Shown: positions 60,510-64,000 of the stretch, in pieces
Position numbering within the stretch: position 1 is the first letter of the stretch
Layout: every line of letters begins with the position of its first letter
Assembly (NCBI GenBank): GCA_900660155.1
Contig: CABFPE010000005.1
Span: 2,516,793 to 2,580,792, forward strand
From: Hofstenia miamia
Lineage: Eukaryota; Xenacoelomorpha; Acoela; Hofsteniidae
Length of the DNA: 64,000 nucleotides
Reading direction: 5' to 3'
Program-made: the position numbers and the translations under genes
Notes under the pieces: generated by a model
Told to the model about the DNA's origin: nothing
Database searches by the model: none
Seen by the model: only the letters and a program-made list of their open reading frames with translations

Positions 60510-61070
60510 TGGTGGACAAGATCCGTAATCGGGTACCCGATGTCACTCTCTACTAAGCACCTATCAGTATTTCGATTGACTCCTTTTATGAGATGAAAAA
60601 CAGTGCCGGAGATCTATGGAAAACGAGGAGCTCAATTTATTTAGACGACCAAGAGTTTCTAAACGCCGAATCAACCCATCCCATGTACTCCAACGATATG
60701 CGAATTTTGCACTGCATCGATGGAACAATGGATGGCTCTCAATATATTCAGATTTTGACACGAAATGTTCGGCTTTTTTTCTACAAATGATACAATAAAA
60801 TAACGCACTCATTTACTTGAGTGGCCTTCTCGTTTTTCAGACTTAAACATCATAGACTAGTTGGGATTATTTATAGGACAAAGTATCGTGCCATTCTACG
60901 TCAAATCTAGACGAAATATAAACTGCAATCAAAAATAATTTTTAAGGTCTTGACGAGTTTTAATCCCACTTGTATGAATCAATCCACAACAAAGTGCAAT
61001 GCGTTTTTCAATGCAAAGTTAGATGTTAGTGATAATGTTTATTCGATTTTTTGTGTCTTATGATACATCG
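60510..61070 (+). mobile_element. Tc1/mariner-like transposase relic
   Basis: Fragments in different frames: FRRPRVSKRRINPSHVLQRY (60630s, the region before the conserved VMVWG block) and EWPSRFSDLNIID (about 60820-60860). The latter matches the family's WP-x-x-SPDLNPIE motif with the catalytic glutamate replaced by aspartate. Stops and frameshifts are frequent. Termini not identified. Confidence 0.6.
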
Positions 61071-61154
61071 TCTCTTTAATTTTGCAAAGAGGGCTGTTAT
61101 GCAGTAGTAATATTTACTCTAAATAACACAGATGTTTCACCAATTTGCGATGGT

Positions 61155-61440
61155 TTCTATAAAAAGTTTTTAAACGCTTATAACTCACTACATAATGAAA
61201 TTATCTAAAATTGACACACCGTCGGTTACAGAATCGTCTCCTGTTTCATTTTCGTCCTTAATTCGCAAACCCTGCTAATGACTTCTGACTTTGCGCACGG
61301 TACACCTGTACGGAAATTGGGTGGTATATTTACTGAAAGCAAAATAGTTGAGACAAATTGTTGCGTCCATGAATTTTAAAACCGCTTTATTATCTCTGAA
61401 TACTAGGAATGGGAAGAATTAGAAAGTTTTTGCAAAAGTA
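61155..61440 (+). repeat. dispersed repeat family, copy 4
   Basis: AAACGCTTATAACTCA at 61170, GACTTTGCGCACGGTACACC at 61287, GGGTGGTATA, AAAATAGTTGAG and TAGGAATGGGAAGAATT match the copies at 18590-18950 and 47000-47245 in order. Confidence 0.6.
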
Positions 61441-62116
61441 GAATTTTCCAATTAAAAGTTAAAACTACTTCATGTTGGTATTTTAGGGTTTTATACGGAT
61501 CGTCGACGACCACCCATTTGCCCCATATTTGGCGCCCGCGAACAGTTCGGCCGGTTAATGTCAAAACATCACAAATTGAGTATGCGTGATAGCTTTAGGG
61601 TTCACATTTAGTAGCCATATACCAAATTTCAGCTCAAAGGGAGCAATTTTCAAAAAATATATAAAAATGAAAAAAAATGAACAATATTGTAGAAAAAATT
61701 GGATTTATTGCCATTTCAACAATTATGAATGCGTTTTAGAACTAATTTTTAAATTTGAGCGTTTTGCAATTCCTGATATTAATTCTTCCCAATGGAATTG
61801 AGGTCTGATTCCGGCCATGTAAAAAATGCGGATTTCAGCCGGAATGTGTCCGATTTTAGCCAGTTTTTTTATCAGTGTCAGTAAACTACATGCTTAAGCG
61901 ATTTCTGTTATCAAAACTTGAAGACATGCGTAGGGTTCAATCTTGTTTCAAAATAATACGTATCGTCCACCCCCCCCCTCCCCCATATACTTAGCGCCCA
62001 TGTCTATTTGACAATCTTTTCCAAAGCGCCTGTATATATTTGAATTATACTTAGCGACCGTCTATATATATATATATATATATAGTAACTATTGGTAAAC
62101 TTTTAACTATTTCCAG
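61441..62116. other. repeat-like DNA with CACCCC patches
   Basis: Two related patches, CGTCGACGACCACCCATTTG with CCCCATATTTGGCGCCC (61500-61545) and CGTCCACCCCCCC with CCCCATATACTTAGCGCCC (61968-62000), look like parts of one repeat. A (TA)n tract lies at 62063-62085. No gene recognised. Confidence 0.45.
62063..62085. repeat. (TA)n microsatellite
   Basis: About ten TA units in repeat-like DNA. Confidence 0.8.
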
Positions 62117-62278
62117 TCAACTGACCTGGAACTGTGGACTGGTTATCTGACTAACCCATATACCTCTTTCCAATCTTCTAAGAGGATATGTAAGCTCCAT
62201 AAAAGTTTGTTTGCTTCTTCAGTGAAGGATGGTACTTCGTGGAAATTTTTATTGAATTCTGTTTCGGGAGTAGTTTAA
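62117..62278 (+). CDS. unassigned candidate terminal exon
   Basis: After acceptor ACTATTTCCAG (ending 62116) a frame stays open for 53 codons to TAA: STDLELWTGYLTNPYTSFQS, then KRICKLHKSLFASSVKDG and TSWKFLLNSVSGVV. Codon choice looks coding and the acceptor is good. The -KRIC-...-SL-...G-x-x-W-x-x-L arrangement faintly recalls the start of the UNC-5 death domain (RQKIC-x-SLD...G-x-DWR-x-L). It is far too weak to claim, and no ZU5 or UPA exons lie before it. It may instead end another gene or a mobile element. Confidence 0.3.
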   Translation, partial: STDLELWTGYLTNPYTSFQSSKRICKLHKSLFASSVKDGTSWKFLLNSVSGVV

Positions 62279-62927
62279 GATGGATGTATCCACCAATATG
62301 TGTCAAAATTATGGCTGAGTCAAGACATGATAATCAGGGCAGGATAAATCCGAGAGGGCAGGATAAAACTGGATAAATATTATTAGAACTTAAAGATTAG
62401 AACACTGAATACATCCACACTTTAGCAGTAATTTAGTGTTATAATAGAGTATCAAAATGGGTCTTTTTGCAACAAACTGCATGTCTCCACGAAGAGGTGC
62501 GAGTTTTAGAACAACTTCACAAGTAGTGCGGGGCCGTGTGAGTTGTAACACTTTGGTTTTTAAGTGAAAGTAGTTTTGATCACAAAGGCGTAATTTTTGA
62601 ATTTCAGCAGAAAACTTTAAGATGTTGTAATAGTCTTATTCAATACAATTAGTAATTAACAAATAAAATCGATTCGCAAACCAAATGGCCTGCAAAACTC
62701 TTTGGGTAAGTACCTTACAAAAATTTAGAGCTTATATTTTCTACAAATGATGTTTCCTTTCTTATAAGCACAGCCTTCTAAAATATATGGCGGCGAACTA
62801 AATTGAGAAACTGCCGAGGAAAGGAAAGTATTCATTAAACTACGATGTTAATCATTGAATTCACGTTAAATAGCTTATTCACTTCCCCTAATCTTTGCAA
62901 TTTTTCATTGTCCAAAATGTCTCTGTG
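62279..62927. other. DNA without recognised gene
   Basis: Contains three GGATAAA units around 62340-62375 and otherwise nothing recognisable. Confidence 0.4.
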
Positions 62928-62959
62928 CAGTAAAATAAGAGATAGATACATTTACTTAA
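62928..62959 (+). repeat. 32-bp direct repeat, left copy
   Basis: CAGTAAAATAAGAGATAGAT plus ACATTTACTTAA is repeated exactly at 63969-64000, 1041 bp downstream, where the window ends. It may continue beyond the window. Confidence 0.9.
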
Positions 62960-62989
62960 CAAAGAGTTTCAAATGATGCTAGCAATGTC

Positions 62990-63355
62990 CAGCGGCTACT
63001 TCAAGCCACGCTTTCAAACGTTTTTGCATTTTCGAAAGACCATCTTCAAATTTTGAGAAATGATTTGTTCAATGTTATTTATTAGGGCCATTTGAAACTT
63101 GAGAAGGGTCTAAGGATTCTAGGAGAGAATCTTTTCTTTCAGAGCACCTCTTAGGAAATTATACTCAAGGTCAAATCAGGTGACCGGGCAGGCCGCAGCT
63201 CTCTAGATGACCGTTCTTCACGACGTTCTTTCACTTCCGTCATTTGCTCGTCATTATTGCAAAAGGCATGTTCCACTAAAAATACGTGCTGTTTAACCGT
63301 CAGGACCATCTTTCACTTCAGTGAAGCTAAGTAATTATCCGACACCCTTTATTAT
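62990..63355 (-). mobile_element. mariner-like element, internally deleted
   Basis: On the minus strand an end-like AAAGGGTGTCGGATAATTAC (63331-63350) is followed by an ATG at 63309 that opens MVLTVKQHVFLVEHAFCNN, the form of the N-terminus of a mariner-type transposase family. It passes in frame directly to RPARSPDLTLEYNFLRGALK, the form of the catalytic-glutamate region WP-x-RSPDLTP-x-x-x-FLWG-x-LK. The whole middle of the protein is missing, so this is a deletion derivative. The other terminus is not identified. Confidence 0.6.
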
Positions 63356-63739
63356 AGTGGGCCGTGCTTATATGATATTTTCATTAATAAAAATTCTGGG
63401 ATATATTTAACCAATGCGCACCACACAAAAAACACCAATTTCTGTAATAAGAGGTCTCATGTTACGATTTCTAAATTTGGAAGGTGAGAGTTAAAAAGCA
63501 TTTCTTATAAAATTTCTATTTGTTCTCGACAATTGAAATTTGGATTTATTTTCTACTGAAATAATTCGAATAATATTTAATGGAAATGTAAATGATTATC
63601 TCAGTGAAAAATACATTCCTTTAATTGGCAATCTATCAAAGAAAGCTCAGTGGAGTACGAAAGGGGTGCATTGGGGAATGTCCCTTCAGTGTTTCAACAT
63701 TGATATTTGATGGTTTGAAATCGAAATTTGTCTGTAACA

Positions 63740-64000
63740 ATTTAAAGAATGTTGAATACTAATGTGTAGGATTCATTTTTCAGTGTCTATTTTTCCAATA
63801 TACTGAAAATTTCGCGGGACTCTGTTATTGAGTTTTGCTAGCAAACCATGTTTACAATACGTATTAAAACTAGCACATTTGGAACTATCAATACCATGTA
63901 TTGACCTATTGTATAGAAGAGACATGGTGGAATGCCCCCATCAACATTGATTTTGATTGATTAAATCCCAGTAAAATAAGAGATAGATACATTTACTTAA
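63740..64000 (+). repeat. dispersed repeat, + strand relative of 12000-12470
   Basis: Shares GGGACTCTGTTATTGAG, AGCAAACCATGTTTACAA, ACTATCAATACCATGTATTG and ACATGGTGGAATGCCCCC with the minus strand near 12250-12440, in the same order. Its last 32 bases repeat 62928-62959. Confidence 0.6.

Overview
The window is AT-rich metazoan nuclear DNA, roughly two-thirds A+T by eye. It has small exons separated by multi-kilobase introns, GT/AG splice sites with GTAAGT-type donors, many TA-type microsatellites and a high load of decayed transposons. There are no operons and no tRNA or rRNA genes that I can see. Netrin-receptor-type Ig and thrombospondin exons place it in an animal. The host could be an AT-rich invertebrate such as a flatworm, cnidarian or crustacean, but the sequence does not fix the phylum.

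Two host genes are well supported, both on the + strand. The first is the extracellular part of an UNC-5-like netrin receptor. Its five exons lie at 22547-22741, 30473-30593, 33891-34166, 36915-37082 and 54350-54562. They encode Ig1 (two exons), Ig2, TSP1-1 and TSP1-2, joined by phase-1 introns of about 2.7 to 17 kb. The signal-peptide exon and the transmembrane, ZU5, UPA and death-domain exons were not found. Exon 2 carries one base too many for an open frame. The second gene is a compact four-exon C3HC4 RING-finger protein at 56924-59293, about 273 residues, with a polyadenylation signal and a C-terminal SUMO-interacting-like motif. It lies directly downstream of, or nested inside, the receptor gene. 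Two further exon-like segments (8738-8804 and 62117-62278) are unassigned.

Layout: 1-2330 is a LINE reverse-transcriptase fragment next to a broken piggyBac transposon. 2.3-22.5 kb is mostly featureless AT-rich DNA with miniature inverted-repeat elements (piggyBac-type at 4.1 and 14.4 kb, hAT-type at 12.6 kb, weaker ones at 8.1 and 20 kb). 22.5-54.6 kb is the receptor gene. Its introns hold two Tc1-like transposons (one beside an assembly duplication marked by a single N), an N gap of 456 bases inside repeats, hAT and piggyBac miniature elements, a second piggyBac relic and a LINE tail fragment. 55-64 kb holds the RING gene, a 5'-truncated LINE, a degraded Tc1, an internally deleted mariner-like element and dispersed repeats. 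No LTR or virus-derived element was recognised.

Most of what is unusual here is mobile-element biology: several miniature families with readable ends and target duplications, nested insertions, and likely assembly faults in repeats. No wholly new system is evident. The most biological leads are the UNC-5 exon disruption, the RING plus SIM-like protein and the two orphan exons.
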